NCBI GenBank assembly: GCA_945865375.1
Contig: CAMBEJ010000016.1
Coordinates: forward strand, 1 to 56,180
DNA from: Akkermansia muciniphila
GTDB taxonomy: Bacteria > Verrucomicrobiota > Verrucomicrobiia > Limisphaerales > F1-80-MAGS106
Direction: 5' to 3'
Length of the DNA: 56,180 nt
Shown here: positions 25,989 to 35,146 of the stretch, piece after piece
How positions within the stretch are numbered: position 1 is the first letter of the stretch
How the letters are laid out: every line of letters starts with the position of its first letter
Made by a program: the position numbers and the translations under genes
Notes under the pieces: model-generated
Databases searched by the model: none
What the model saw: only the letters and a program-made list of their open reading frames with translations
What the model was told of the DNA's origin: nothing

Positions 25989-26462
25989 ATGAGTGAGCCT
26001 TACGAGGAAATCCTGGAAGGAGAAACCATGCTTCGCTTCCCTCCGCCCGACCATCACGAGCATGTTTGCTCGAAGCTCCATGCGTTGGTGCGGGAGGCGC
26101 TGGCATCCATGGGAAATTCCAGGCTGTTGAGACCGCGGACGCTGGTGCCTTTCAGCGCCGGGAACTTGCTGCGCCCGGACCTCACCATCGTCGCAGTCGC
26201 CACCGGCAAACCCTTTCTCGTCGCTGAAATCATCCATGCCCACGATCACCGCGTGGACACCGTGGTGAAAAAGGAGCTCTACGAACGTTATCAAATCCCA
26301 AGACTCTGGATCCTCGACGCCCGTTACGACAACGCCGAGGTCTACCACGGGAGCCCGATTGGTCTCGTCCTCAAAAGCATGCTGGCAGGAAAGGAAGCGT
26401 TGAAAGAACCGCTCCTAGGCAGTTTCACGGTCACAGTCTCCGCGCTGTTTCAGACCCGCTAA
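25989..26462 (+). CDS. Uma2-family (DUF820) PD-(D/E)xK nuclease-like protein
   Basis: A 157-residue protein from the ATG at 25989; a GTG at 25977 in the same frame is an alternative. It has the Uma2 plan: a start with MLRFPPPDHHEHVCSKLHAL, the acidic pair RPDLTIVAV ... FLVAEIIH, then RVDTVVKKELYERYQIPRLW and ILDARYDNAEVYH. The Asp, Glu and Lys of a restriction-endonuclease-like fold are all in place. The family is enormously expanded in cyanobacteria and some other phyla, its function is unproven, and a nuclease or mobile-element role is usually supposed. No partner gene is adjacent. Confidence 0.7.
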   Translation: MSEPYEEILEGETMLRFPPPDHHEHVCSKLHALVREALASMGNSRLLRPRTLVPFSAGNLLRPDLTIVAVATGKPFLVAEIIHAHDHRVDTVVKKELYERYQIPRLWILDARYDNAEVYHGSPIGLVLKSMLAGKEALKEPLLGSFTVTVSALFQTR

Positions 26463-26492
26463 ACTCCCTGAACCCCTGAACCCTTGAACTCC

Positions 26493-27980
26493 ATGTCCAA
26501 CCCATTCACGTTGACACGCATTCCTTCGCTGAAAACGGTGGAGGATTTCCGGCGCCATATTCTTTCTCTCGGCATTGAATTGCCGTGCGAAGACCCCATC
26601 GTAACCGGATCCGCATCCCCTCTTTCCCAGCCTGTGACGGAGGTCGTGATCAACGGCAAACGCCTAGGAAACCGCTGGGCGATCCATCCGATGGAAGGGT
26701 GGGACGCGACCTCCTCAGGTGCGCCGACGGATGAGGTGCGCCGACGCTGGCGGCGATTCGGCCAAAGTGGGGCCAAGCTGATCTACGGGGGCGAGGCCAT
26801 GGCGGTGCGACCCGATGGCCGAGCCAATCCGAACCAGCTCATCATCTCGGAATCGAACACGGCAGGGTTGAAGGAACTGCGGGATGATCTTTTCCAAGCT
26901 CACCGGGACCAGTTTGGCACCACCGACGATCTCGTGGTGGGTTTCCAACTGACCCATTCGGGAAGGTTTTGCAAACCGAATGATAAAAAGAAAATGGAGC
27001 CCCGGGTCGCCTTCCGGCACCCGATATTGGACCGCAAATTTGGCATCACCAGCGACGATCAGATTTTCACCGATGACGAGATAGACGCGTTGATCAAAGA
27101 TTATGTGCGAGCGGCTGGAACAGCTTGGGAAGCCGGTGCGGACTTTGTGGACATCAAACATTGCCACGGGTATCTGCTGCACGAGTTTCTCGGCGCGCAC
27201 ACCCGTCCAGGGCGGTTCGGGGGGAGTTTCGAGAACCGGACGCGCCTCTTGCGAAACATCGTCGCAGGGATTCGTGACAGCGGAAATCCCATCGAACTAG
27301 GAGTCCGTTTGAGCGCCTTCGACTGGGTGGCATTCAAGCCGGATCCAGAGCGCGCGGAACCCGGCAAACTCGGACCCGGAGTTCCTGAGGATTTTTCGCA
27401 ATGCCTTCCGTATCACTATGGTTTCGGCGTCAATTTTGATAACCCCGTTGAGATGAACCTCGAGGAGCCCCATCGTTTCGTTTCGCTCTGCGGCCAGCTT
27501 GGTGTCAAGCTTCTGAACCTGAGCGCCGGGTCGCCCTACTACAATCCGCACATCCAACGACCCGCCGCCTATCCCCCCAGCGATGGCTACCAATCCGCTC
27601 ACGACCCCCTCATAGACGTCGCCAGGCAGATCCATGCGGTGCGGCAGCTCAAGGCCCGTGCGCCTGCGGGCCTCGTTTTGATTGGCACCGCCTACAGCTA
27701 CCTTCAGGAGTATCTGCCCCATGTCGCCCAGTACGTGCTTCGGCACGGATGGGCGGACATGATCGGGCTGGGGCGGATGACATTGAGCTATCCTGAAATG
27801 CTCGTGGACGCCGTCACAAGCGCCACCCTCAAGCCCAAGCTGATCTGCCGGACGTTCAGCGATTGCACCACGGCACCCCGCAACGGACTCATCAGCGGCT
27901 GTTATCCGCTCGACAAATATTACACCGCGAAACCCGAGTTCCAGCAGCTTAAGCAAGTCAAGAGAACCCTTGTGAATTGA
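26493..27980 (+). CDS. NADH:flavin oxidoreductase / Old Yellow Enzyme family
   Basis: A 495-residue protein from the ATG at 26493. The FMN-binding barrel is clear: VINGKRLGNRWAIHPMEGWD at about 55-74, KLIYGGEAMAV, VVGFQLTHSGRFCKPND with the conserved Gln and His, DFVDIKHCHGYLLHEFLGAH with the HxxH-type substrate ligands, RPGRFGGSFENRTRLLRNIV, and GWADMIGLGRMTLSYPEM near the C-terminus. It is longer than the simple 350-residue OYE but lacks the FAD/NAD domain of 2,4-dienoyl-CoA reductases, ending instead with a Cys-containing tail (CRTFSDCTTAPRNGLISGCY) that may bind an iron-sulfur cluster. Substrate unknown. Confidence 0.88.
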   Translation: MSNPFTLTRIPSLKTVEDFRRHILSLGIELPCEDPIVTGSASPLSQPVTEVVINGKRLGNRWAIHPMEGWDATSSGAPTDEVRRRWRRFGQSGAKLIYGGEAMAVRPDGRANPNQLIISESNTAGLKELRDDLFQAHRDQFGTTDDLVVGFQLTHSGRFCKPNDKKKMEPRVAFRHPILDRKFGITSDDQIFTDDEIDALIKDYVRAAGTAWEAGADFVDIKHCHGYLLHEFLGAHTRPGRFGGSFENRTRLLRNIVAGIRDSGNPIELGVRLSAFDWVAFKPDPERAEPGKLGPGVPEDFSQCLPYHYGFGVNFDNPVEMNLEEPHRFVSLCGQLGVKLLNLSAGSPYYNPHIQRPAAYPPSDGYQSAHDPLIDVARQIHAVRQLKARAPAGLVLIGTAYSYLQEYLPHVAQYVLRHGWADMIGLGRMTLSYPEMLVDAVTSATLKPKLICRTFSDCTTAPRNGLISGCYPLDKYYTAKPEFQQLKQVKRTLVN

Positions 27981-28024
27981 AAAGCCTGTGGAAACAATTC
28001 CGGCCCTCTGTTCAAAATGAGAAC

Positions 28025-28460
28025 GGGTGTGTGACCGCAAAGTAACCTGAGAGTGAGGATTTGGCCTCCGTTGTGGTTTTGGAAACAGGGTGCCATGCTC
28101 GTGTGCTGCAAGATTGGTCCCTTGACGATGGATCCTGAATCGGGCAGATCGATTCGCCGCAAAGAACGCAAAGAACGCATAGGGAAAGAGTTGCGAACAT
28201 CCAAACCATCACCCGGCAGGGGAGCTTCATTCGGCTTTAATAACTTGGTAAGTTCTTGTCTTTGCGTTCTCTGCGTTCTTTGCGGTGAATTCAATTTCTG
28301 TTTTCTGATTGAAGCATTTGCGATTCGAAGCCCGTTTGCTCAATCGCTACTTGAAAAAGGCTTTGCCTCTTCTTGAATCCACACCGATACATTTGTGAAG
28401 CCCAAATCATCAGACCTTTCAGTCTCTTCATCAATCGGTTACTTTGCGGTCACACACCCA
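28025..28460. mobile_element. 436-bp MITE-like element with 23-bp perfect terminal inverted repeats
   Basis: The left end (28025-28047, beginning GGGTGTGTGACCGCAAAGTA) is an exact 23-bp inverted copy of the right end (28438-28460). Inside lies a second palindrome with a 9-nt period: CCGCAAAGAACGCAAAGAAC at 28157-28176 against its inverse at 28261-28285. There is no transposase-sized gene. It sits in the 560-bp gap between the flavin oxidoreductase and the prepilin gene. I infer a non-autonomous element; the terminal repeats could also be a large hairpin with another role. Confidence 0.65.
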
Positions 28461-28539
28461 ATGAGAATTGCTGGTGCGGAGTCGCTTGACTTCACCGGCT
28501 GGCTCCATAGGGTGGGGGAATCCATAACAAGCTCTATCA

Positions 28540-29340
28540 ATGAAGACCTGTTGCTCTCGTTTTTCCGGGTTCCGAGTGGCTTTTGGAGGTTCTAGCTTTC
28601 ACAAAGGGTTCACCTTGATTGAGCTCTTGGTGGTTATCGCCATCATAGCCATTCTTGCAAGCATGCTGCTGCCTGCCCTCTCGAAAGCGAAACAGAAGGG
28701 CCAACAGACGATTTGCATCAGCAACCTCAAGCAGTTGGATCTCGCGTTTTTGATGTATGTCGACGACAATCGGGACACGTTGCCATCCTCAGCTTCCCAG
28801 AACGCCTACGCGGCCAGGGATGAGGATTGGATCTATTGGAACATCAACGACCCTCGGATCACGGGAGGAACCCGGGATCCTCAGCATGGTGCCATCACCC
28901 CTTACATCGCACGCTTCAACACCAACTTGTTTCGTTGTCCGGCGGATCGTGACGTCATCAAACGGCATCTTGACTATATCAAAACCCCTAAAGCGGGCAG
29001 GCCCTACCTTTATAGCTTTACCGCTGTCAGCCTGTTCGAAGAAAAAAATCATGGGATGACGTCCCTTTACGCCGGCCCCAACGATGCTCCGCTCCATTTC
29101 AAATCTGCAGCCGTGCGAAATCCTTCGAGCAAACTTATGTTGGTTGAGGAAAATGGGGACGCAAAGATAGGCGGAACTCCAGACGATGGCAGGTGGGTTC
29201 CATCAGGCAGTATTCGTGATGGCAATATCCTTTCTCGCAGACACAGTCGCAAGGGAAGCGTCGCCATCGCGGACGGGCATGTGGAGACCATTCGCCCGGA
29301 AAAGAGTGCCCAGCGGGATTACTACGACGCGATCTATTGA
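28540..29340 (+). CDS. Prepilin-like exported protein (DUF1559/H-X9-DG type)
   Basis: A 266-residue protein with the class III signal [20 protein letters not shown] at about 22-41 (cleavage after Gly, Glu at +5), then [25 protein letters not shown], the standard verrucomicrobial/planctomycete pseudopilin start. The C-terminal region has [18 protein letters not shown], the 'H-x9-DG' motif of this group. Such proteins are processed by prepilin peptidase, are massively expanded in these phyla and probably sit in the periplasm or on the surface; most are not true pilus subunits. Gene stands alone. Confidence 0.9.
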   Translation: MKTCCSRFSGFRVAFGGSSFHKGFTLIELLVVIAIIAILASMLLPALSKAKQKGQQTICISNLKQLDLAFLMYVDDNRDTLPSSASQNAYAARDEDWIYWNINDPRITGGTRDPQHGAITPYIARFNTNLFRCPADRDVIKRHLDYIKTPKAGRPYLYSFTAVSLFEEKNHGMTSLYAGPNDAPLHFKSAAVRNPSSKLMLVEENGDAKIGGTPDDGRWVPSGSIRDGNILSRRHSRKGSVAIADGHVETIRPEKSAQRDYYDAIY

Positions 29341-29398
29341 TATTGATGCCGACCATTTAGATTTGACCGTTCCCTGATTCTATTGATACACCTTCACA

Positions 29399-30373
29399 AT
29401 GATTCCTCCGCAAAAATGGTATCGTCCTGCCCTCCTGCTCACAACCTTGAGCTGGTTCAGCTTGAACGCCCTCGCGGACGTCGACATCAAAAGGCAGGAG
29501 GGCAAACTGCGAGTGGAGATGGATGGCAAGTTGTTCACCGAATACCACTACAAGGGTGTTTCGAGGCCTTTTCTCTACCCCATCCTGGGTCCCGGCGGGG
29601 CGAGGATGACGCGGGATTGGCCTATGGCGGAGACCCCAAACGAGGAGCGCGACCATCCGCACCACAGATCCTTGTGGTTTGCGCACGGCGAAGCCAATGG
29701 GGTGGACCTCTGGTCCGAGGGCGAGAAGGCGGGTAGAACGGTTCAGAAAGAACTGGTCGAGGTCCAGGGTGGGAAAAAACGCGGAGTCATCCGGACCAGG
29801 AATGAGTGGGTCGCAAAGGACGGAAAAGTCATCGGCTCCGACGAGACGACAATCACATTTCATCAGACAGAGGCTGGCCGGTTCATCGACTATGCGGTGA
29901 CGATCCGGCCCGTGGGAGGAGAGTCGCTGGTGCTCGGGGATACCAAAGAAGGCACCATGGCGATCCGCCTCGCCGAGACTATGCGACTAAAAGGAAAGGT
30001 CGGAAAGGGCCACATTGTCAATAGCGAGGGTGTTCGCGACGGAGAAACCTGGGGCAAACGCGCCAAGTGGGTCGACTATTTTGGGCCTGTTGACGAAAAG
30101 ACGGTGGGTGTGGCGATGTTCGATCATCCTTCGAATCCGCGCCATCCCACATGGTGGCACGTCCGCGATTACGGTCTTTTTGCGGCCAATCCTTTCGGGT
30201 TGCACGATTTTGAGAAAAAGCCCCCTGGCGCAGGCAATTTCACAATCGAAAAAGGCGGCACAGCCACGTTTCATTACAGGTTTTATTTCCACGACGGCGA
30301 TGTCTTGCAGGCGAAGGTTGCTGAGGAATACACACGTTTCAGCAATGAAAGCGCTCATGCCATTCAGAAATAA
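29399..30373 (+). CDS. Secreted PmoA-family (DUF6807) protein
   Basis: A 324-residue protein with signal peptide (WYRPALLLTTLSWFSLNALA). The PmoA core is evident: FTEYHYKGVSRPFLYPILGP, NEERDHPHHRSLWFAHGEAN with the conserved His cluster, GVDLWSEGEKAG, and later VGVAMFDHPSNPRHPTWWHV and RDYGLFAANPFGLHDF. Despite the name it is not a methane mono-oxygenase; the family is a beta-sandwich found with sugar-processing enzymes. The next gene, 57 bp downstream, is a secreted Gfo/Idh/MocA oxidoreductase, a common pairing in these phyla, which suggests joint action on an oxidised sugar. Confidence 0.88.
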   Translation: MIPPQKWYRPALLLTTLSWFSLNALADVDIKRQEGKLRVEMDGKLFTEYHYKGVSRPFLYPILGPGGARMTRDWPMAETPNEERDHPHHRSLWFAHGEANGVDLWSEGEKAGRTVQKELVEVQGGKKRGVIRTRNEWVAKDGKVIGSDETTITFHQTEAGRFIDYAVTIRPVGGESLVLGDTKEGTMAIRLAETMRLKGKVGKGHIVNSEGVRDGETWGKRAKWVDYFGPVDEKTVGVAMFDHPSNPRHPTWWHVRDYGLFAANPFGLHDFEKKPPGAGNFTIEKGGTATFHYRFYFHDGDVLQAKVAEEYTRFSNESAHAIQK

Positions 30374-30430
30374 GATTGACCGATCCAGCGGGATTCATTG
30401 CACGACCGAAAAGCCACAAAATACCAGACT

Positions 30431-31873
30431 ATGACCCCACTCACACAACGACAATTTTTGAGGACTTCAGTCCTGGCCGCATCCACTCTGGCGCTGCCCG
30501 CCCGTTCCTGGGCAAGAGTGATCGGTGCCAACGATGACATTCGCATGGCGGTCGTCGGGTTCAACGGGCAAGGAAAGAGTCACATAGAGGAGTTTCGCAA
30601 GCTGCCGGGAGTCCGTGTCGTGGCGTTGTGTGACGTGGATAAAGACGTCCTGGAAAAGGAAGCGGCCAAGTTTCGCGAGCGCAATGAACCGGTAGAAACC
30701 TACACGGATATCCGCAAATTGCTCGAGAACACACGGATTGATGCCATCTCCACGGCCACCCCCAATCACTGGCATGCGCTGATCGCAATCTGGGCCTGCC
30801 AGGCGGGCAAAGATGTGTACGTTGAGAAACCGGTGTCGCACAATGTGTGGGAAGGTCGCCAAATCGTCGAGGCGGCGAGGAAATACAAACAAATCGTGCA
30901 GACCGGAACTCAGAGTCGTTCGAACGAAGGCATGCGCGCCGCCATGAAATTTCTCCATGATGGCGGTCTTGGAAAGATCAACCTCGCCAGGGGTCTGTGT
31001 TACAAGCGGCGCAAAAGCATCGGCAAAGTCGAGCGCCCTACGCCGGTGCCTGGTTCGATCGATTATGACCTCTGGTGCGGCCCCGCTCCCAAAACAGAGC
31101 TCAAACGCGCGAAGCTGCACTATGATTGGCATTGGGTTTGGCCCACGGGAAGTGGCGACCTCGGCAACCAGGGCATTCACCAGATGGATCTGGCCCGTTG
31201 GGCTCTGAGGGTGGATCATCTCGCCCCGAGAACCTGGAGCCTGGGCGGCCGGTTGGGTTACCTCGATGACGGGACCACTCCAAATTCGCAGGTTATTTTC
31301 CACGATTACCCTGGGGCGCCGCTCATCTTTGAGGTCCGGGGTCTCCCCGAGTTCAGCGCGTCGGACAAGGTGGGCAAGTACCGGGGTGCGGATGTCGGCC
31401 TAGTCATCGATTGCGCGAACGGTTACATGGTCATGCCCAGCTACGCGAGCGCGCTGGCTTACGATAACAAAGGTTCTCTCATTAAAAAGTTCAACGAGAA
31501 TGGAAATCACCACGCAAATTTCATCAAGGCGGTGCGCAGCCGGAAAATCAGCGACTTGAACGCCGATATTCTGGAAGGCCACCTCTCGAGCGCCCTGTGC
31601 CACACAGGCAACATTTCATACCGGCTCGGAGCCAAAGCGGCACCAGGCAAGATTCTTGAACAGGTCAAGGCTCACCCGCAATTCGCTGAAGCCTACGGGA
31701 GGTTGATCGAACACCTGGCTGTGAATTCTGTGGATCTGAATTCGGAGCAAGTCACGCTGGGCATGGTACTGGAGATGAACCCCAAAACCGAGCGGTTCAA
31801 AAATAACGCCGCCGCCAACGAGATGCTCACACGCGACTACAGGGCACCATTCGTTGTGCCCGCCAAGGTGTAG
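30431..31873 (+). CDS. Exported Gfo/Idh/MocA-family oxidoreductase
   Basis: A 480-residue protein from the ATG at 30431 (MTPLTQRQFLRTSVLAASTL ends a twin-arginine-like leader although the second Arg of the motif is replaced by Gln-Phe spacing; cleavage near ARSWA). The Rossmann fold is IRMAVVGFNGQGKSHIEEF and VVALCDVDKDVLEKEAAKF; the sugar-oxidoreductase hallmark follows as ATPNHWHALIAIWACQAGKD and VYVEKPVSHN (EKP motif). The catalytic region includes GSGDLGNQGIHQMDLARWAL. Exported members use tightly bound NAD(P) and often work with PmoA and DUF1080 proteins on keto-sugars. It is followed by a strong terminator, so it ends its operon. Confidence 0.92.
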   Translation: MTPLTQRQFLRTSVLAASTLALPARSWARVIGANDDIRMAVVGFNGQGKSHIEEFRKLPGVRVVALCDVDKDVLEKEAAKFRERNEPVETYTDIRKLLENTRIDAISTATPNHWHALIAIWACQAGKDVYVEKPVSHNVWEGRQIVEAARKYKQIVQTGTQSRSNEGMRAAMKFLHDGGLGKINLARGLCYKRRKSIGKVERPTPVPGSIDYDLWCGPAPKTELKRAKLHYDWHWVWPTGSGDLGNQGIHQMDLARWALRVDHLAPRTWSLGGRLGYLDDGTTPNSQVIFHDYPGAPLIFEVRGLPEFSASDKVGKYRGADVGLVIDCANGYMVMPSYASALAYDNKGSLIKKFNENGNHHANFIKAVRSRKISDLNADILEGHLSSALCHTGNISYRLGAKAAPGKILEQVKAHPQFAEAYGRLIEHLAVNSVDLNSEQVTLGMVLEMNPKTERFKNNAAANEMLTRDYRAPFVVPAKV

Positions 31874-31899
31874 CCGTTGGCTCCCCTGAAACCAAATCC

Positions 31900-31934
31900 A
31901 ATGGGACGCGTGACTTCGCGTCCCATTTGTTTTT
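31900..31934 (+). terminator. Intrinsic terminator after the Gfo/Idh/MocA gene
   Basis: AATGGGACGCG, a 6-nt loop TGACTT, and CGCGTCCCATT form an 11-bp perfect stem, followed directly by TGTTTTT. It is 27 bp after the stop codon at 31873 and overlaps a TTG at 31927, which argues that the next gene begins at the ATG at 31936 and must have its own promoter or rely on readthrough. Confidence 0.85.
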
Positions 31935-31935
31935 C

Positions 31936-32760
31936 ATGCACAGCATTCTGCCCATCGAAGATCTGGACATCCCTGAGATGGAGCCTTACCTCACGATGCG
32001 CCGCTTGGAACAGCATCGGCTCCAGGGCATTTTTGTCGCCGAAGGTGACAAGGTGGTCCATCGCCTGATAAAAAGTCATTTTGGGGTCGAATCTCTGCTG
32101 GTGCTGCCGGAGCGATTGGAGGAATTCAAAGAAGCGCTTCGGGTTCGTAAAGAAGCGGTCAATATATACGTGGCCGCCAAAGCTATTTTGGAGAAGCTCA
32201 CGGGCTATTCCATGTACCAAGGAGTGCTCGCCATCGGTTTAATACCGTCGCCCGTGCCGCTCGAGGACCTGATCTCCATGGCAAAACCCAATCCGTTGTT
32301 CGCCGCTCTCGATGGCGTCATGAACTCTGAGAACGTCGGTGCCCTGATTCGCAACGCGGCTGCCTTTGGCCTTGATGGAGTGATCGTAGGAGAGACTTGT
32401 TGCAGTCCTTACCTGAGACGCGCCGTGAGAAATTCGATGGGAGGAATCTTCAAGGTTCCCGTGGTGGAAAGTCTTGATCTGACAGCCTCAATGCGACGCC
32501 TCAAGGCCCGAGGCATCCGGTGTGTCGCGGCGCACCCCGGTGCCCACCAGAAACCTCTTGTTGATACGGAGCTTCGCGGGGGAACTTGCCTCATTTTTGG
32601 GAGTGAAGGGTATGGGATCTCAGAACGAACACTTGAATTGTGTGACTCGCACGCTGCCATCTCGATGCGCCACGGCATTGATTCCCTCAACGTGGCCAGC
32701 GCAGCAGGCGTGTTTTTCTACGAAGCCACCAGGCAGCGGCTTGTCGAAAGAATCCCGTGA
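31936..32760 (+). CDS. TrmH/SpoU-family RNA 2'-O-methyltransferase
   Basis: A 274-residue knot-fold methyltransferase that uses SAM to methylate ribose in rRNA or tRNA. The N-terminal third is the substrate-binding part (RRLEQHRLQGIFVAEGDKVV). Motif 1 is MNSENVGALIRNAAAFGLDG at about 129-148 with the catalytic Arg, motif 2 LIFGSEGYGIS, and motif 3 ISMRHGIDSLNVASAAGVFF, all intact. Whether the target is tRNA Gm18 or a 23S rRNA ribose cannot be told. The start at 31936 is preferred to the TTG at 31927, which lies in a terminator. Confidence 0.9.
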   Translation: MHSILPIEDLDIPEMEPYLTMRRLEQHRLQGIFVAEGDKVVHRLIKSHFGVESLLVLPERLEEFKEALRVRKEAVNIYVAAKAILEKLTGYSMYQGVLAIGLIPSPVPLEDLISMAKPNPLFAALDGVMNSENVGALIRNAAAFGLDGVIVGETCCSPYLRRAVRNSMGGIFKVPVVESLDLTASMRRLKARGIRCVAAHPGAHQKPLVDTELRGGTCLIFGSEGYGISERTLELCDSHAAISMRHGIDSLNVASAAGVFFYEATRQRLVERIP

Positions 32761-32789
32761 CACCCATCATGTTATTTTTCCACACACCT

Positions 32790-35054
32790 TCAGGACAGGT
32801 TCACCGGATCGATGTCGATAGCCATCACGATGCTTTCCGGTAGTTTCAAGCTTTGTTGCATCGCCCCCAAGGCCAGACTCAACTTCCCCATCGCCTTCAA
32901 CCGGATCATAATTTGATATCGAAACTCACCTTCGGCCCTCAGGAGGGGTGCCGGTGCCGGGCCTGCCAGAATCGCAGCCGGAAATCGCTCCAAGATCTTC
33001 TCGATCTCCTTCTTGACACTCTCTGAAGTAAGGCGGGTCTTTTCTTCGTCCACACCGCGAAAAGTCAGCAGCGCCACGCGGGCGGAGGGAGGGTACTGAA
33101 GCTGGGCGCGCAGCGCCGATTCCTCCTCGTAAAAGCCTTCGAAATCGTGCCTTCTAGCATATTGGATCGCCCCATGAAACGGTGTGAAAGACTGCACGAA
33201 GACCTCCCCTTCCACGTCCCCGCGCCCCGCTCGGCCAGACACCTGGGTCAATAATTGGAAAGTCCTTTCGCCGGCACGGAAATCGGGAACGTGCAAGCTG
33301 AGGTCCGCGTTGACGATACCCACCAAGGTCACATTCGGGAAATGCAACCCCTTCGCTATCATCTGGGTGCCCAGCAGGATGTCGATCTTGCCACATTTGA
33401 AATCGCCCAATATCCGTCGGTAATCCTGCTTCTTCTTAAGAGTGTCGGAGTCCATCCGGCTCACCTTCGCCTTGGGAAACAGACTTCCCAGCACTTCCTC
33501 CACCTTCTCCGTGCCCAGCCCTGAAAAACGAATCGAAGGATCGCCGCACCCCGCCTGCGGACACACCTTTGGCGCGCGCTTTGAAGCGCCGCAGATGTGG
33601 CATAACAAAATGCCATCCTGCCTGTGGTAGGTCATCGAAACACTGCAAAATTCGCACCCTGCCACATAGCCACACTTGAGGCACTGCATCGACGTCGCAT
33701 AGCCTCGACGGTTGAGGAACAGCATCACCTGTTCCTTCTTCTCCAGGCGCTGCTGAATCGCCTCCTTCAATTGCGGCGAAAACACAGGCGGCCCCTTTTC
33801 GGACCGGATCGTCGAACGCATGTCCACAACTCGCACCAGGGGCATCTTTTTGTCATCCGCGCGCACCTTCATCTCCAACAACGCGTACTTCCCGCTTCGC
33901 GCATTGTGAAAGCTTTCCATCGACGGCGTGGCCGATCCCAGCACCACCACCGCCGACTCCATCTGCCCCCGCACCACGGCGACGTCTCGGGCATGGTAGC
34001 GCGGCGTCTCCTCCTGCTTGTAAGAGAACTCATGTTCCTCATCCACGACGATCAGCCCCAACGGGTCCACGGGCGCGAACACCGCGGAACGCGCACCGAT
34101 GACGATGCGAGCCCTGCCCTGACGGATCTTGTGCCATTCGTCGTGGCGCTCCCCGGATGACAAGTGGCTGTGCAACACCGCCACTAGGGTGTTGATTGGA
34201 CCCTGACTAAACCGGGCCTTGAACCGTTCCACAGTTTGCGGCGTGAGAGAAATCTCCGGCACCAGCACGATCGCTCCCTTGCCTTGCCGAAGGGCGTGTT
34301 CGATGGCCTGCAAATAAACCTCCGTTTTTCCGCTGCCGGTCACGCCGTGCAGCAGGAACGTGCGCTCGCGCGCATCGATTTTTCCCCCTTGCCCGCTCGG
34401 CAGATCCATGGCTCGAACAAGACTTTTCAGCGCCACCTGTTGCTCAGGATTCAGCGCCAGATGAGAAGTCGGCAGAATCTGCTCGTTGGCATACGGATCG
34501 CGCTCGTCGATCTCGGGCCGGATCTCGATCAAGCCCTGATCCTCCAATCGACGGAGTGTTCCCGCCGTGGTATGCAACAGTTCCTGGGCGCGAGCCATCG
34601 GCACCACGCCGAGTTTTCGGACTGCCTCCATCAGCTCTTGCTGGCGTTTGGTGAGCGTTGGAGGATCCGCTCGACCTGACGCAGGGCGCACGATCAAGCG
34701 TTCGCGCCAGCCGTCGTCTTCCCGTCGAACCGCATCGGGCAGCACGCTCTTCAACGCCGTCTCCATGGCGCAGCAATAATACTCCCCGATCCACCGTGCC
34801 AACTTCAGCGTCTGGGATGTCACAAACGGGTGAGCGCCAATGACCCTCGTGATATCTTTGAGCGTCTGAACGGGTGTTTCAGTGAGCAGCGCGGTCACAC
34901 ACCCCACCACTTCCCGATGACCAAACGGAACCTTGACGCGCGAACCGACCATCACGAGAGCCGCCAGATCGGGGGGCACCCGGTAATCGAATTCCTTCCG
35001 AAGCGCTATCTCGAGCGCCACCCTCGCGATTTTCACCGCGAGAGCAAACCTCAT
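32790..35054 (-). CDS. priA: Primosomal protein N' (PriA replication-restart helicase)
   Basis: A 754-residue protein from the ATG at 35054 (the frame opens 11 codons earlier). It recognises stalled forks and reloads the replisome. In order: DNA-binding domain (ALEIALRKEFDYRVPPDL), Walker A LLHGVTGSGKTEVYLQAIEH near 235, DEAH box LIVVDEEHEFSYKQEETPRY near 337, the strand GSATPSMESFHNA, then a zinc-binding block near 455-505 with pairs CLKCGYVAGCEFC and CHICGASKRAPKVCPQAGC, and helicase motif VI (TQVSGRAGRGDVEGEVFVQS). Length and motifs fit the family. It follows an unknown gene by 92 bp on the same strand. Confidence 0.95.
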   Translation of the reverse strand: MRFALAVKIARVALEIALRKEFDYRVPPDLAALVMVGSRVKVPFGHREVVGCVTALLTETPVQTLKDITRVIGAHPFVTSQTLKLARWIGEYYCCAMETALKSVLPDAVRREDDGWRERLIVRPASGRADPPTLTKRQQELMEAVRKLGVVPMARAQELLHTTAGTLRRLEDQGLIEIRPEIDERDPYANEQILPTSHLALNPEQQVALKSLVRAMDLPSGQGGKIDARERTFLLHGVTGSGKTEVYLQAIEHALRQGKGAIVLVPEISLTPQTVERFKARFSQGPINTLVAVLHSHLSSGERHDEWHKIRQGRARIVIGARSAVFAPVDPLGLIVVDEEHEFSYKQEETPRYHARDVAVVRGQMESAVVVLGSATPSMESFHNARSGKYALLEMKVRADDKKMPLVRVVDMRSTIRSEKGPPVFSPQLKEAIQQRLEKKEQVMLFLNRRGYATSMQCLKCGYVAGCEFCSVSMTYHRQDGILLCHICGASKRAPKVCPQAGCGDPSIRFSGLGTEKVEEVLGSLFPKAKVSRMDSDTLKKKQDYRRILGDFKCGKIDILLGTQMIAKGLHFPNVTLVGIVNADLSLHVPDFRAGERTFQLLTQVSGRAGRGDVEGEVFVQSFTPFHGAIQYARRHDFEGFYEEESALRAQLQYPPSARVALLTFRGVDEEKTRLTSESVKKEIEKILERFPAAILAGPAPAPLLRAEGEFRYQIMIRLKAMGKLSLALGAMQQSLKLPESIVMAIDIDPVNLS

Positions 35055-35146
35055 CGACTCTCCGCAGTCAACCAAACGGGGAAGCACCCATTTTTTCTCC
35101 TCTCGAACGGTCAGGTCAGAGATCTGCCCGCAGATTGCAAAATCAG

